From assembly GCA_017656345.1 (NCBI GenBank), contig JACDNZ010000001.1:1-64000 (forward strand): 64,000 bases of DNA, read 5' to 3'. The DNA is from Thermosipho sp. (in: thermotogales) (GTDB lineage Bacteria > Thermotogota > Thermotogae > Thermotogales > Fervidobacteriaceae). Shown here piece after piece: positions 16,940 to 27,210 of the stretch. The first letter of the stretch is position 1. Each line of letters opens with the position of its first letter. The translations under genes were made by a program, and so were the position numbers. The notes beneath the pieces were generated by a model, which did no database searches, had not been told where the DNA came from, and saw only the letters and a list, made by a program, of their open reading frames with translations.

Positions 16940-18019
16940 TTACCTCCCGAATAATTCGGATTTGTTAATGAGCCAATTATATGCTTCCTTGATTTTATCA
17001 ATATTATAATTACCTGGAGTAACTTTAATGTGAGAAGCTTTTGAAACAGTTTCAGCCCATCTGTTTATTTCATTATCGTTGATTTCGAATGATACTTTAA
17101 CATCCAGATTTTTCAGAAAATCTAACATATTACCAATTATGTTTGAAATTTTTTGACTTTTTTCTGTTGTAGCGTTCTCAATTTCGAAAGGTAAAAAAAT
17201 AGCAGTAGCAACACCATGTTTAATATTTTTTTCAGTAGTTAAGGAATATCCTAAAGCATGGGCAATAGTTGTTCCAGTAATACTGATAGCAATTCCAGCC
17301 AAAGTAGAGGCGTATAGCATATTTTTTCTTAATTCGTAATTATTAAGATCGTCAACTAATTTTGGAAGAGTGTTTTTAATAATTTCTATTGCTTTGAAAG
17401 CGAAAAGATCTGAAAAATCATTTGCTCTGAGAGAAAGTGCTGATTCGATAGCATGAGATAAAGCATCCAATCCAGTAGATATAGTTAATTCTTTTGAAAG
17501 TGTCAGAGTATATTTTGGTTCAAGTATCGAAAGAGTTGGAAAAATGGCTTCGTGTTTAAATCCCTTTTTTAAACCATTTACTGTCAAAACTGAGTATTGA
17601 GTTACTTCGCTACCAGTTCCAGAAGTGGTTGGTATACAGATAATTTTGGAAGCCAAACTGTATTTTGAAGGTTCATATAAATCTTCAACTTCAATATCAT
17701 TTTTGCATAATACCGCGACTGCTTTGGCAGTATCCATAGGGCTTCCGCCACCAAGCCCTACTACAACATCCCAATTTTTTCCAAATTTTTTTATAATTTT
17801 TTCAATTAATTCTTTCGGGGGATTTTCTAAACATTCATCGTAAATTTCGTATTTTTTCCCAAGTTTATTTAAAATAACTAAGAGATCCTCTAAACTACCA
17901 TTGATTTTAGAGCTTTTTCCTGTGATTATGAGGAAACTGTTACCAAGCGAATCAATTAATTTTTCGGATTCTTTGTAATTATCTTCAAAGAAAATTTTAG
18001 TAGGTAGATACATTCCCAT
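16940..18019 (-). CDS. Iron-containing (group III) alcohol dehydrogenase
   Basis: A 359-aa Fe-ADH. The NAD(P)-binding GLGGGSPMDTAKA lies near residue 90, and IPTTSGTGSEVT near 130. Metal ligands fall in STGLDALSHAIES (about 185-197) and in AHALGYSLT with KHGVATAI (about 250-275). It interconverts an alcohol and an aldehyde or ketone; butanol-, glycerol- or lactaldehyde-type substrates are all possible. Its start overlaps the gcvPB stop (TAATG), which ties it to the glycine cleavage operon. The link in function is unknown. Confidence 0.87.
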   Translation of the reverse strand: MGMYLPTKIFFEDNYKESEKLIDSLGNSFLIITGKSSKINGSLEDLLVILNKLGKKYEIYDECLENPPKELIEKIIKKFGKNWDVVVGLGGGSPMDTAKAVAVLCKNDIEVEDLYEPSKYSLASKIICIPTTSGTGSEVTQYSVLTVNGLKKGFKHEAIFPTLSILEPKYTLTLSKELTISTGLDALSHAIESALSLRANDFSDLFAFKAIEIIKNTLPKLVDDLNNYELRKNMLYASTLAGIAISITGTTIAHALGYSLTTEKNIKHGVATAIFLPFEIENATTEKSQKISNIIGNMLDFLKNLDVKVSFEINDNEINRWAETVSKASHIKVTPGNYNIDKIKEAYNWLINKSELFGR

Positions 18020-19467
18020 TATTTATCACCCTTGAAATTAAATTTGAATATTGGTTTTCTTGAGGCTGTAACATCATCTAATCTTCTAACAGGGGTATTA
18101 TATGGTGCATTTTTTACTAAATCTGGATTTTGTCTTGCTTCTTCAAAAATTTTTTTCAAAATTTCCGCAAAATTATCTAGAGTATCTTTGCTTTCAGTTT
18201 CTGTTGGTTCGATCATAAAATCTTCATGAACAATTAGTGGGAAGTACATAGTTGGAGCATGCACGCCATAATCAAGAAGACGTTTTGCAATATCTAAAGC
18301 TTTTACACCAGTTTCTTTTGTAAGATTTTCACATGTTGAAACAAACTCATGCATACAAATATCCGGGTATGCTATAGGCATTATTTTTTCAACTTTTTTT
18401 CTTAAATAGTTGGCGTTTAAAACTGCCATATGTCCAACCTTTTTAAGACCATCATTTCCCATTGTTTTTATATAAACATAGGCTCTAACCATTACCGAAA
18501 AATTACCATAAAAACTTCTAACCATTCCTATGGAATCAGGTTTATTGTAGTTTAGCTTAAACACATCACCGTCTTTTATAATTTCAGGTATAGGAAGAAA
18601 TTTAGCAAGATGCTTTTTGACCCCAACAGGACCACTACCAGGGCCTCCCATACCGTGTGGGGTGCTGAATGTTTTGTGAAGATTTAAATGCACAATATCA
18701 AATCCCATATCACCAGGCCTGGTTCTACCTAACAATGCATTCAGATTAGCCCCATCGTAGTATAAAAGTGCGCCTGCTTTATGTACCATTTCAGTGATTT
18801 TGTCTATGTCTTTTTCAAATAAGCCTAATGTATTAGGATTTGTTAACATTAATACTGCCACATCGTCTCCTAAAGCTTTTTCAAGTTCATTTAAATCAAC
18901 TCTGCCATCTGGCCCTGATTTTATTTCTACGACCTCGAAACCTGCCATTCTTGCAGAAGCTGGATTTGTACCGTGAGCACTGTCTGGAACAATTGCTTTA
19001 ATTCTTTTTGTGTCACCTTTACTCAAGTGATAAGCTTTCGCAATTAATATACCTGTAAGCTCTCCATGTGCACCTGCTGCAGGTTGAAGTGTCATATCAT
19101 CCATTCCAGTAATTTCACAAAGCATATTTTTCAATTCGTACATTAAACTTAAGCTTCCTTGAACAGTTTCAACTGGTTGGTAAGGGTGAATAAGTGTGAA
19201 ATTATCTATGCTGGCCATTTTTTCATTAAATTTGGGATTGTATTTCATTGTACAAGAACCCAAAGGGTAAAAGTCTACATCTACTGAATAATTTTTTGAC
19301 GCTAAGTTTGTGTAATGCCTTACTATATCAACTTCATTTAATTCAGGAAGCTTAGGTGGTTTTTTTCTTAATAGATGTTCAGGGATTTCTATTTCAAAAT
19401 CTTCAATATTATTATTTGGTAATTCATAACCTATCCTACCGGATTTTGACAGTTCAAAAAGCGTCAT
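18019..19467 (-). CDS. gcvPB: Glycine dehydrogenase (decarboxylating) subunit 2
   Basis: A 482-aa P-protein subunit. The PLP-binding lysine lies in [18 protein letters not shown], near residue 265. Other marks are [12 protein letters not shown] near 65 and [13 protein letters not shown] near 125. With GcvPA it decarboxylates glycine and passes the aminomethyl group to lipoyl-GcvH. The two-subunit P-protein is usual in Thermotogales and Firmicutes. It starts 17 bases after gcvPA, with GGAGGGAAATTC before the ATG. No gcvH or lipoamide dehydrogenase gene is in the window. Confidence 0.96.
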   Translation of the reverse strand: MTLFELSKSGRIGYELPNNNIEDFEIEIPEHLLRKKPPKLPELNEVDIVRHYTNLASKNYSVDVDFYPLGSCTMKYNPKFNEKMASIDNFTLIHPYQPVETVQGSLSLMYELKNMLCEITGMDDMTLQPAAGAHGELTGILIAKAYHLSKGDTKRIKAIVPDSAHGTNPASARMAGFEVVEIKSGPDGRVDLNELEKALGDDVAVLMLTNPNTLGLFEKDIDKITEMVHKAGALLYYDGANLNALLGRTRPGDMGFDIVHLNLHKTFSTPHGMGGPGSGPVGVKKHLAKFLPIPEIIKDGDVFKLNYNKPDSIGMVRSFYGNFSVMVRAYVYIKTMGNDGLKKVGHMAVLNANYLRKKVEKIMPIAYPDICMHEFVSTCENLTKETGVKALDIAKRLLDYGVHAPTMYFPLIVHEDFMIEPTETESKDTLDNFAEILKKIFEEARQNPDLVKNAPYNTPVRRLDDVTASRKPIFKFNFKGDK

Positions 19468-19483
19468 GAATTTCCCTCCATTC

Positions 19484-20803
19484 CTAGAAATTTTTTAGAA
19501 GCGCATTTATGCTTTCTTTTGTGTTTACCTCGGTACAACAAGCAAGAGCAATATTTTTTAATTCAGGGTAGATAAATTCTAAAGGAATTGGTCCAAGAAA
19601 ATCATTTAGTGCAAGTTCATGCCATTTCTCTTTGTACTTTTCATTAACAGTAAAAGCAAATTCATTTAAGAAAGGACCTGAAAATACTCTTTTATAACCC
19701 TTTTCTTCTAATTTTTTAGATAAGTAATGTGCAGCATTATATGACATCAAGGCAACTTGTTTAAGCCCTTGCGGTCCCATTGTAGCCATATAAATTGCAT
19801 TATAAAGGGCCATCAATGCATGATTAGAACATATATTTGAGGTTGCTTTTGCTCTTCTAATATGTTGTTCCCTAGTTTGAAGGATCATAACGTATCCTTT
19901 TTTACCTTCAATGTCTTTTGTTTCCCCAATTATTCTTCCAGGCATTTTTCTTACATACTTTTCTAAAGTTGTGAAAAAGCCAATACCAGGTCCACCAAAA
20001 TTTGGAGTTATTCCTAGTGATTGTCCTTCACCTACTACTATGTCTGCTCCAAATGTTTTTGGGGGTTCTAGTAACGCAAGAGAAATTGGTTCGGAAACTA
20101 CAATAAAAATAATTTTTTCTGGTAAGTTTTCTTTTATTAGTTTTAAGTCTTCAATTACTCCAAAAAAGTTTGGATAACCTACAACAACAGCAGATGTGTC
20201 AGCATCAATTTTATTTTTCAAATCATCTAAATCAATGGTACCTTCGTCTGTCCAACTTATTTCTTCAATTTCTATATTTTGGGGAGTACAGTATGTTTTG
20301 CTTACTTTAATATATTCAGGATTAATCGCCTTGGAGACAAGTATCTTGTGTCTGTTATTTATTCTTACGGCCATTAACATTGCTTCAGCTAGTGCTGTTG
20401 CACCATCATACATTGAAGAATTTGCGACTTCCATTCCGGTAAGTTCACACATCATTGTTTGATATTCAAAAAGTGCTTGTAATGTACCTTGGGAAACTTC
20501 AGCTTGGTATGGAGTATAGGCTGTTACAAATCTTTGATTGTTTGCAAGGTGCTCAACGATTGTTGGAATATGATGAAAATATATCCCGGCTCCCATAAAT
20601 ATATTTTCAGGTTTAAAAATTTTATTTTTTTGACTTAATTTAATTATTTCATTTTTTAATGTAAATTCATCTTTTCCGTTTTCAAAGTTATAATTATCGA
20701 TGGTTTTAGGAACACCTACATATAAGTCTTCTAAAGATTTCACACCAATTTCATTTAACATTTCATTTATTTCTTCTTCAGTGTGTGGTATGTATCTATG
20801 CAT
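19484..20803 (-). CDS. gcvPA: Glycine dehydrogenase (decarboxylating) subunit 1
   Basis: A 439-aa partner of GcvPB. Family marks are [16 protein letters not shown] at the start, [18 protein letters not shown] near residue 93, [20 protein letters not shown] near 115, and GLPNFGG-like [14 protein letters not shown] near 265. It lies 17 bp after gcvT in the same orientation, with AAAGGATGG before the ATG. Together the three genes make or break down glycine with tetrahydrofolate, giving methylene-THF, CO2 and ammonia. Confidence 0.96.
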   Translation of the reverse strand: MHRYIPHTEEEINEMLNEIGVKSLEDLYVGVPKTIDNYNFENGKDEFTLKNEIIKLSQKNKIFKPENIFMGAGIYFHHIPTIVEHLANNQRFVTAYTPYQAEVSQGTLQALFEYQTMMCELTGMEVANSSMYDGATALAEAMLMAVRINNRHKILVSKAINPEYIKVSKTYCTPQNIEIEEISWTDEGTIDLDDLKNKIDADTSAVVVGYPNFFGVIEDLKLIKENLPEKIIFIVVSEPISLALLEPPKTFGADIVVGEGQSLGITPNFGGPGIGFFTTLEKYVRKMPGRIIGETKDIEGKKGYVMILQTREQHIRRAKATSNICSNHALMALYNAIYMATMGPQGLKQVALMSYNAAHYLSKKLEEKGYKRVFSGPFLNEFAFTVNEKYKEKWHELALNDFLGPIPLEFIYPELKNIALACCTEVNTKESINALLKNF

Positions 20804-20820
20804 ATCAAACCATCCTTTCT

Positions 20821-22137
20821 TTACTGTTTTTTCTTTTTACTTCTAACACTACCACGGTAGAAAGGCATTTTTACAATTTCCGCTTTTACAAGTTTATTTC
20901 TAACTTCTATTTCAATAATATCTCCAGATTTTATACCTTTTTTTAGCATTGCCATTCCAATTGCTTTATTTAGTGTAGGTGAAAATGTACCACTTGTTAC
21001 ATATCCGATTTCTATACCATCTTTAAATACTTTATATCCATGTCTTGCGATGCCTTTGTCTATTAGAATAAATCCTTTTAATCTTCTTGTTAAACCTTCT
21101 TCGAGTTGTTTTTCAAGCGCAGGTTTTCCCATAAAATCTTTTTGAAATTTTACAGCCCATTTAATACCAGTTTCGAGTGGGGTTACAGTTTCGTCCATAT
21201 CATTTCCATATAATAATAATGAAGCTTCCAATCTTAAAGTATCTCTTGCACCTAGACCAGCTGGTTCGACACCAAGTTCTAATAATTTTTGCCATAACTT
21301 GATTATTCCTTCACTATCTGTGGTATATATTTCGAAACCATCTTCGCCAGTATAACCTGTTCTTGAAATAATCGCGTCCATTTCATTTATTTTTCCGAAT
21401 TCAAAACAATAATAGCCAATGTTGTCTAAATTTAAATCAGTCAGTTTTTGCAAAGTTTCTTGAGCTTTTGGCCCTTGTACGGCGATTAAACTATATTGGT
21501 CAGATTTGTTTTCAAGGGTAACATCAAATTTTTCCGCAACTGATAACATCCAGTTAAAATCCTTTTCAATATTTGAAGCATTTACTACAAGCATGGCTGT
21601 TTCCGGATTAATTTTGTATGCTAATAAATCATCGACAAATCCTCCGTTTTCATTACACATTGCTGTATAAACAATTTCACCGTATTCAATGTTTTCAAAA
21701 TCATTTGTAATTAGGAAGTTTACAAATGACACAGCATCTTTTCCGTAAACGAAAATTTCTCCCATATGTGATACGTCAAACATTCCAACGTTGTTACGAA
21801 CAGCTAAGACTTCGTCTTTTATTCCCTTGTATTGAACAGGCATTTGAAATCCAGCAAATTCTACCATTTTTGCGCCAAGTTTAATATGTTCATTATAGAG
21901 AACAGTATATTTCATTGTAAATTCCTCCTTTTTAAGAGAATTTAATAATTCATTTGCATAGTCAAAGTCTTTCTCAAGAACGTATATTCCATAAAAGGCA
22001 CTTGAAGAACCAAAATAAGCTTTTACAAATGGTTCATCAATAAATTTTATTACAGTTGGTATATTATTAGATTTTAAAAAATTTTCAAGCAATTTTGCTT
22101 GAATTTCCCCTTCGACTTCTTTTAACTTTTTCCACAT
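20821..22137 (-). CDS. gcvT: Aminomethyltransferase GcvT with an in-frame N-terminal DUF2007-like domain
   Basis: The open frame encodes 438 aa. Residues 75-438 are a complete T-protein, beginning MKYTVLYNEHIKLGAKMVEF and including FDVSHMGEI, SRTGYTGEDGFEIY and GLGARDTLRLEA. It transfers the aminomethyl carbon to tetrahydrofolate. Residues 1-74 are extra and look like DUF2007 (LLENFLKSNNIPTVIKF, then GIYVLEKDFDYANELL). Both the ATG at 22137 (TTGGAGATGATATT upstream) and the ATG at 21915 (AAAGGAGGAATTTACA upstream) have ribosome binding sites. The cell may make a fusion, the 364-aa GcvT alone, or both. Confidence 0.93.
   Translation of the reverse strand: MWKKLKEVEGEIQAKLLENFLKSNNIPTVIKFIDEPFVKAYFGSSSAFYGIYVLEKDFDYANELLNSLKKEEFTMKYTVLYNEHIKLGAKMVEFAGFQMPVQYKGIKDEVLAVRNNVGMFDVSHMGEIFVYGKDAVSFVNFLITNDFENIEYGEIVYTAMCNENGGFVDDLLAYKINPETAMLVVNASNIEKDFNWMLSVAEKFDVTLENKSDQYSLIAVQGPKAQETLQKLTDLNLDNIGYYCFEFGKINEMDAIISRTGYTGEDGFEIYTTDSEGIIKLWQKLLELGVEPAGLGARDTLRLEASLLLYGNDMDETVTPLETGIKWAVKFQKDFMGKPALEKQLEEGLTRRLKGFILIDKGIARHGYKVFKDGIEIGYVTSGTFSPTLNKAIGMAMLKKGIKSGDIIEIEVRNKLVKAEIVKMPFYRGSVRSKKKKQ
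21913..21930 (-). promoter_or_regulatory. Strong internal ribosome binding site and start codon for GcvT
   Basis: On the minus strand AAGGAGGA (about 21922-21929) is followed after 8 bases by the ATG at 21915-21913. Initiation here gives a 364-aa protein, the normal GcvT size and N-terminus. The upstream DUF2007-like frame passes through the site without a stop, so the site also encodes KKEEFTM. This is the best candidate for the main gcvT start. Confidence 0.75.
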
Positions 22138-22169
22138 AATATCATCTCCAATTTAATTTTAACACCGAA

Positions 22170-22199
22170 ATTATATTTGTTAAACTCTTTTATCCTTGA
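22170..22199 (-). promoter_or_regulatory. Probable promoter of the gcvT-gcvPA-gcvPB operon
   Basis: A minus-strand TATAAT occupies 22175-22170, about 33 bases upstream of the first ATG. A weak -35 (TCAAGG) lies 18 bases further upstream. The 111-bp gap to the next gene holds no recognisable glycine riboswitch and no clear terminator. Confidence 0.5.
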
Positions 22200-22248
22200 A
22201 GATTGGTGAATATTCTAAAATTTTGTTATTAAACTTTATAATGCATTT

Positions 22249-23544
22249 TTATTCGCTTTCCCAATATTTTGAAGATATTGGTTTTAATTTGGAAGCGTCT
22301 TTTTTGAATCTTCCAATTTTAGCGCAATGTTTACCGTTGACTTCGACTATATCTGCTGTAATGTCTATTTTCTTTTTCAATAATTTTGAACCAACTCCAT
22401 AAACATCTGCTGGGACTTGTAGTTTTTCAAAAAGTTCTATTTTTTTCTCATCAAATCCACCAGATACGACTATTTTTAAGTTATTCAAACCAACTTTATC
22501 AAATTCTTGCCTTGCCCTCCAAACTAACTCAGGACAAACACCAAATGAGCTTTCATCTTTTGGTACAACTGATTTGTCTCTTAGGTCTCCAGAAGTATCG
22601 AATCTTACTCCCCAAATTTTATTTTTCCCTGGACCAATTATTGGACTTGGATCAGTTTTACCTAGAATAAATTCTTTTCCAGTTATATGTTCATAGAATT
22701 TTTTAACGACTTTGAAAGTAGTGTTAATAACGTCATTATCCCAATCTACCAGGAAAATTCTATTTACGTGTTCAGGCATATATTTGTCAAACGCTATTGA
22801 GGCATCTTCGGTTTTCCCGTTGTATGCTGCAATTAATGCATGGGGAATTGTCCCCATAGATTCTATACCCCAATAGTCGGCATTGGCATCTGTGGAGACA
22901 CCAAAAGCCCCGGCTTTTAATGCGGCATATCCATCAGTTGCTTGAACCCAAAAGTGATCAAATCGGGCGCTGAAGAAAAGAACAGGTTTTCCGTTAGCAG
23001 CTTTAACAACTTTATGAACAGCTGTTGCAGTACTGCTAGCTCTAGCAATTACTCCTAATAGTACAGTTTCAAGATAACCAAAATAGGTAGGATCACCTTC
23101 TATTGTTAATATCGGATCACCATTTTTAACTAATTCACCGTCGAAAGCAGCTTTTACATTTATTTCTTCCCACTTGTCTACCCATAAATTGTTCAATTTT
23201 AGTCTCAAATCCCATTTTTCTTTTGTAAGTTTTATGATTTCTTTCACATTCCCTTCAACTGAAAAACTTTGAATTTTTTTGTCAATTTTGAGAATTTCTG
23301 AGAAAATTTCACTTGCTTTGTTTTCATCTTTATAATATCCAGTACAATATTTCAAAATTGCTAATGCTTCATCAATTCCACAAACCACAGCATCTTGTCT
23401 TGGGAAAAACTGATAGTAAACTGTTGGATGGTGATTATCCTTTTTCAAAATTTCAACATATCTTGTGAAATATTTATCTGAATAATAACCCATCCTGATT
23501 TTATCAATTGGTAATTTGAAAACTTTGGGATGTAATCTTTTCAT
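22249..23544 (-). CDS. pncB: Nicotinate phosphoribosyltransferase
   Basis: A 431-aa protein of the nicotinate phosphoribosyltransferase family, converting nicotinate plus PRPP to nicotinate mononucleotide in NAD salvage. Marks are MGYYSDKYFTRYV near the start, EGDPTYFGYLETVLLGVIAR near residue 150, FSARFDHFWVQATDGYAA near 195, GVRFDTSGDLRDKS near 310 and VVSGGFDEKKI near 360, which holds the phosphate-binding loop. It starts after AAGGAGGTCAGTTT. It is 12 bp after lnt and 111 bp before gcvT. Confidence 0.9.
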   Translation of the reverse strand: MKRLHPKVFKLPIDKIRMGYYSDKYFTRYVEILKKDNHHPTVYYQFFPRQDAVVCGIDEALAILKYCTGYYKDENKASEIFSEILKIDKKIQSFSVEGNVKEIIKLTKEKWDLRLKLNNLWVDKWEEINVKAAFDGELVKNGDPILTIEGDPTYFGYLETVLLGVIARASSTATAVHKVVKAANGKPVLFFSARFDHFWVQATDGYAALKAGAFGVSTDANADYWGIESMGTIPHALIAAYNGKTEDASIAFDKYMPEHVNRIFLVDWDNDVINTTFKVVKKFYEHITGKEFILGKTDPSPIIGPGKNKIWGVRFDTSGDLRDKSVVPKDESSFGVCPELVWRARQEFDKVGLNNLKIVVSGGFDEKKIELFEKLQVPADVYGVGSKLLKKKIDITADIVEVNGKHCAKIGRFKKDASKLKPISSKYWESE

Positions 23545-23556
23545 AAACTGACCTCC

Positions 23557-25029
23557 TTAATGAAAATAATTTCTTCTATTGTTTTTAAAGAATATAGGAA
23601 TAGATATTGAAAAAATTAGAGCTAAGAAAATAAACCAATCACCAAATTTGTTATATAAAGTAGTCTGGTTTTCTCCCTTAATATTAAATATAGAAAATTC
23701 TTCAGTTCTGGGAGGAATGATTTGAATAATTCTTCCATATTTATCAACAAGACCTGTAATTCCTTTGTTTGAGACTTGAACAATATATCTTCTGTTTTCT
23801 ATAGCTCTGAAAATACTTTTCGAAAAATGTTGCCATAGGGCTGTATTATAGTCATACCAACCATCATTAGTTATTACAAATAACATTTCGGCGCCGTTTC
23901 TAGTAATATTTCTGGAGATTTCACCGAAATAGCTTTCAAAACAAATTTGAATTCCAAATTTTGGATAATTTTCTATTGTGAAAACATTATACTCCTTTCC
24001 TGGAGAAAAATATGAAACCCCTTTTAGAAAGGTAAAAAGTTTAAAAATATTTTCGTATGGTAAAAATTCTACAAATGGAAATAATTTGATTTTATTATAC
24101 TCACCTATATTTTTTCCATTAAAGTAGACTAAAGCACTGTTTTTTACGTTTGAATTGTAAGTGGGAAATCCTATAATAATCGGCTTTTCATAGCTTACTT
24201 CTTTGATGTAATTTTCTATTTCGGTGAATCTTATATCTTCCGAAGGGAAGGTTGCTTCTGGAAATATGTGGAGATAATTTGGAGTGGATTTTAGAATTTT
24301 CTGAAGATCTTTTAAAACTTCTTTTGAAGAAATTGAAATTTTTACATTTTGATCATAATTAGTTTGTACAGCTACTATTGGAATGTTTGCGTTATTAATT
24401 GGTAAAATTGATACAATGATAGCATTTATTAAATATATGACTGACATAGTTGAAACAATTGATATGATAAATTTGTTTAATCTTGTTAAATTTGTGTACA
24501 GTAGAAAATTAATTAAAACGATAAAAAATGTGAGACCAATTGTTCCAAAAAAAGAGACTGATTGAATTAACCCTGTATCTTTGAATAAAGCATCTGATAA
24601 TCGATTGCCTGTAAAACCTAATTCACCAATACTTCGAATATATTCTGAAATTGTATAAATGGATGCCACAAATATTCCACTTGCTAATTTATTTTTTATT
24701 CTTGGAACAAAGTAACCATATAAGGCACCAAATAATACAAAAGGTAAAGATTCTATTAAACAGAGGAGTAGATAAACCCCGAAACCAACAATTCCATTAA
24801 ATCTTCCAAAAAATTCTGGAAGATTTTTTGTTAGAATTGGAATAACCCAAAATAGAGATATGAATGTAAAAATATAAAAATATATAAAAGAATAAAGTAT
24901 AACTAACCAATACTTAGTTTTCTCTAATCCTTTGAATAAGAATATAAGTGAAAACCAAATTAGTCCTCCCCATAAAAAACCTGGCATTGAAAGTGCAGAT
25001 AAAACTGAAGAAATTAGTACAAAAAGCAT
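23557..25029 (-). CDS. lnt: Apolipoprotein N-acyltransferase
   Basis: A 490-aa membrane protein with about seven N-terminal hydrophobic segments, then a periplasmic nitrilase-like domain. The catalytic Glu-Lys-Cys triad is visible: Glu in HIFPEATFPSE (near residue 258), Lys in EYNKIKLFPFVEFLPYE (near 315) and Cys in FGIQICFESYFGE (near 362). It adds the third acyl chain to lipoproteins, in keeping with a Gram-negative-type envelope. It is 14 bp after the aminotransferase gene, with weak GTGAGGCG before the ATG. Confidence 0.9.
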   Translation of the reverse strand: MLFVLISSVLSALSMPGFLWGGLIWFSLIFLFKGLEKTKYWLVILYSFIYFYIFTFISLFWVIPILTKNLPEFFGRFNGIVGFGVYLLLCLIESLPFVLFGALYGYFVPRIKNKLASGIFVASIYTISEYIRSIGELGFTGNRLSDALFKDTGLIQSVSFFGTIGLTFFIVLINFLLYTNLTRLNKFIISIVSTMSVIYLINAIIVSILPINNANIPIVAVQTNYDQNVKISISSKEVLKDLQKILKSTPNYLHIFPEATFPSEDIRFTEIENYIKEVSYEKPIIIGFPTYNSNVKNSALVYFNGKNIGEYNKIKLFPFVEFLPYENIFKLFTFLKGVSYFSPGKEYNVFTIENYPKFGIQICFESYFGEISRNITRNGAEMLFVITNDGWYDYNTALWQHFSKSIFRAIENRRYIVQVSNKGITGLVDKYGRIIQIIPPRTEEFSIFNIKGENQTTLYNKFGDWFIFLALIFSISIPIFFKNNRRNYFH

Positions 25030-25042
25030 ATAATCGCCTCAC

Positions 25043-26179
25043 TTATTTAGTGAAGATTTCTAATGCTTTTTTTAAATGATACGCTACATAATCTTGTTGT
25101 TCATGCTTTAATTCAGTGAAAAATGGAAGTGCTAAAGTTTTTTTAGACAACTTTTCAGTTACTGGCAACATTCCCTCTTCCCAGCCTAATCGTTTGTATA
25201 ACGGTTGGAGATGAACAGGTGCAAAATAATTTCTTGTTTCAATACCATTTTCGTATAAATAGTTAATAATTTTTTCTCTATTTGCATTTTCAGGAAGCTT
25301 TATAACATAAACAAACCAGGACATTTTTGTTACATAGTTCTTTACTACTGGAATCTCAACAAAATTTAAAATTCTATTATAATAATTTGCTAATTGTTTT
25401 CTTTTTTCTATAATTTTTTCAATTCGTTTCATTTGAGAATATCCAAGTGCAGCAGACAATTCATCCAATCGATAGTTATAACCGATTACTTCGTGATCGA
25501 GCCATCCTTTGCCTGTCCTTCCTTGGTTTCTCATTGCTCTGGAAAGTTCATAAATTTTTGGGTTATTAGTTACTATTATTCCACCTTCTCCAGTAGTTAT
25601 TTGTTTGTTTGGATAGAATGCAAATGCACCTGCTTCACCAAACGAACCACATTTTTTACCTTTATATTCACTTCCTAAAGCTTCACATGAATCTTCAATG
25701 ATAGTTACGTTAAAATTTTTTGATATTTTTTCCATTTTATCCCAATCGATTGGATGACCAAATATATCAACAGCCATTAGATAAATATTGCTTTTAGGAT
25801 TATATTTTGTTTTTCCAGATTTTATCTTGTCAATAAGAATTTCTAAGGCTTCTATATCTATGTTACCAGTATCTTCTTCAATATCAACAAATACAGGAAT
25901 TCCGTTTTCAAAAAGCGCAACATTTGCGGATGCAATAAAGGTAAATGAAGGTACAAGTAGTAAATCACCATCTTTAAAATTTAGAGATTTTAGAATTAAA
26001 TGCAATGCTGATGTTCCACTGTTTACTGCAATTGCATATTTTACGCCAATGTATTCAGAGATAATCTGTTCAAATTTTTCTAAAAATGGACCTAAAGCTA
26101 GTCTCTTACTTGAAAGAACTTCATTGACGATTTTAATGTCTTCTTGAGATATATTAGCAGATGACAATGGAATTTTCAT
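25043..26179 (-). CDS. DegT/DnrJ/EryC1/StrS family PLP-dependent aminotransferase
   Basis: About 378 aa. PLP features are VNSGTSALHLILKSL near residue 55, EDSCEALGSEYKGKKCGSFG near 165, and the Schiff-base Lys in GAFAFYPNKQITTGEGG near 190. The NYRLDELSAALGYSQMKRI region is typical of sugar aminotransferases that act on nucleotide-linked keto sugars for cell-surface glycans. No glycan genes are adjacent, so the substrate is open. The first in-frame ATG touches the AGGAGGA site; I prefer the second ATG (26179), six bases further on. Confidence 0.87.
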   Translation of the reverse strand: MKIPLSSANISQEDIKIVNEVLSSKRLALGPFLEKFEQIISEYIGVKYAIAVNSGTSALHLILKSLNFKDGDLLLVPSFTFIASANVALFENGIPVFVDIEEDTGNIDIEALEILIDKIKSGKTKYNPKSNIYLMAVDIFGHPIDWDKMEKISKNFNVTIIEDSCEALGSEYKGKKCGSFGEAGAFAFYPNKQITTGEGGIIVTNNPKIYELSRAMRNQGRTGKGWLDHEVIGYNYRLDELSAALGYSQMKRIEKIIEKRKQLANYYNRILNFVEIPVVKNYVTKMSWFVYVIKLPENANREKIINYLYENGIETRNYFAPVHLQPLYKRLGWEEGMLPVTEKLSKKTLALPFFTELKHEQQDYVAYHLKKALEIFTK

Positions 26180-26205
26180 AAACATTCCTCCTATAAGATG
26201 CTTTT

Positions 26206-26240
26206 AAATTAAGTATAACATACAATTAATTAGACAATGA
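26206..26240 (-). promoter_or_regulatory. Possible promoter upstream of the DegT-lnt-pncB series
   Basis: A minus-strand TATACT (26217-26212) is followed by a short leader to AGGAGG. The candidate -35 elements (TTCATT at 18 bases, TTGTCT at 14) are poor fits. The 150-bp gap between 26180 and 26331 otherwise holds only AT-rich sequence, with no clear terminator for the preceding importer operon. Confidence 0.35.
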
Positions 26241-26331
26241 ATAAAAGATTGAATTATTTATGTTTATTAAACTACATTTGAATTTCAAAATAAGATAAAA
26301 CATTTTAGTTGTTTTTGAGAAAATTAACAAG

Positions 26332-27210
26332 TTATTTAATAAGTCCTAACCCCTTTAAAAATCTTTCCGCAACAATTTTAGGTTCAGTTCCTTCAACATC
26401 AACAAGGTAATTAAGTCTAATAATAATGTTTTCATTCAGATATAAAGTTAAAGGTTTTAAGATATCCTTTATTTCTGGATATTTATTCAGTATCTCTTTT
26501 CTTACTAAAATTGCAGGATTATATATTGGGAAGAAGTTTTTATCATCTTTTAGAACAAGTAGATTATATTTTAATAATTTTCCATCGGTTGAGTAGACCA
26601 TTGCAACATCGATCTTTCCACTTCTTACAGCTTCATATGTTAGACCAGCTTCCATAGTTTTAATCCAGTTTTTAGGAACTTTCATATCATAAAATTCGGC
26701 CATTGCAAAGAAACCATCTGCTCTTTCATAGAATTCTGGATTGACACCAAAAATTACTTTATTTCCTGAATTAATGAATTTTGCTAAGTCTGATAAAGTT
26801 TTTAACCCAAATTTTTCAGCATATTCACTTCTGATAGCTAAAGCATATGTATCATTAAAGGGTATCATATTAATCCATACAATGCCGTTTTTTTCTAAAT
26901 CTTCTTTAGCTACTTCTTTGAACAATTTAGTTGGATCATATATCTTTTCTTTGTGTTTAAAGTAAGCTGCCCATGCTGTTCCGGTGTATTCGGCATATAA
27001 ATCAACTTGTCCATTTTCGATTGCTGCTCTCAGAGGAAATGAGGTGAGATTATATAGAGTGGTCTTAAATCCAGCTTCTTTCAATAATAGATTTATCATA
27101 TTTCCGAGAATCAAGCCTTCAGTAAAGTTTTTAGCACCAACCGCAAGACTTGCTGCAGATAAATTTATTAATGTTGTAACCAAAAGAACAAAAATTAAAA
27201 TTTTTTTCAT
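26332..27210 (-). CDS. Glycine betaine/osmoprotectant ABC transporter, substrate-binding protein
   Basis: A 292-aa secreted protein with a signal peptide (MKKILIFVLLVTTLINLSAASL). It has the OpuAC/ProX-type fold: VGAKNFTEGLILGNMINLLL near residue 25, EYTGTAWAAYF near 80, and GVNPEFYERADGFFAMAEFY near 155. It captures choline-like or betaine-like solutes and hands them to the permeases encoded just upstream. There is no lipobox Cys, so anchoring is uncertain. It overlaps the preceding permease gene by ATGA, with GAGGAGGG as ribosome binding site. Confidence 0.9.
   Translation of the reverse strand: MKKILIFVLLVTTLINLSAASLAVGAKNFTEGLILGNMINLLLKEAGFKTTLYNLTSFPLRAAIENGQVDLYAEYTGTAWAAYFKHKEKIYDPTKLFKEVAKEDLEKNGIVWINMIPFNDTYALAIRSEYAEKFGLKTLSDLAKFINSGNKVIFGVNPEFYERADGFFAMAEFYDMKVPKNWIKTMEAGLTYEAVRSGKIDVAMVYSTDGKLLKYNLLVLKDDKNFFPIYNPAILVRKEILNKYPEIKDILKPLTLYLNENIIIRLNYLVDVEGTEPKIVAERFLKGLGLIK

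Noticed and set aside
22138-22248. Glycine riboswitch upstream of gcvT
   Set aside because: The 111-bp gap is too short for a tandem aptamer and lacks the GGAGAG/CGCC-type core.
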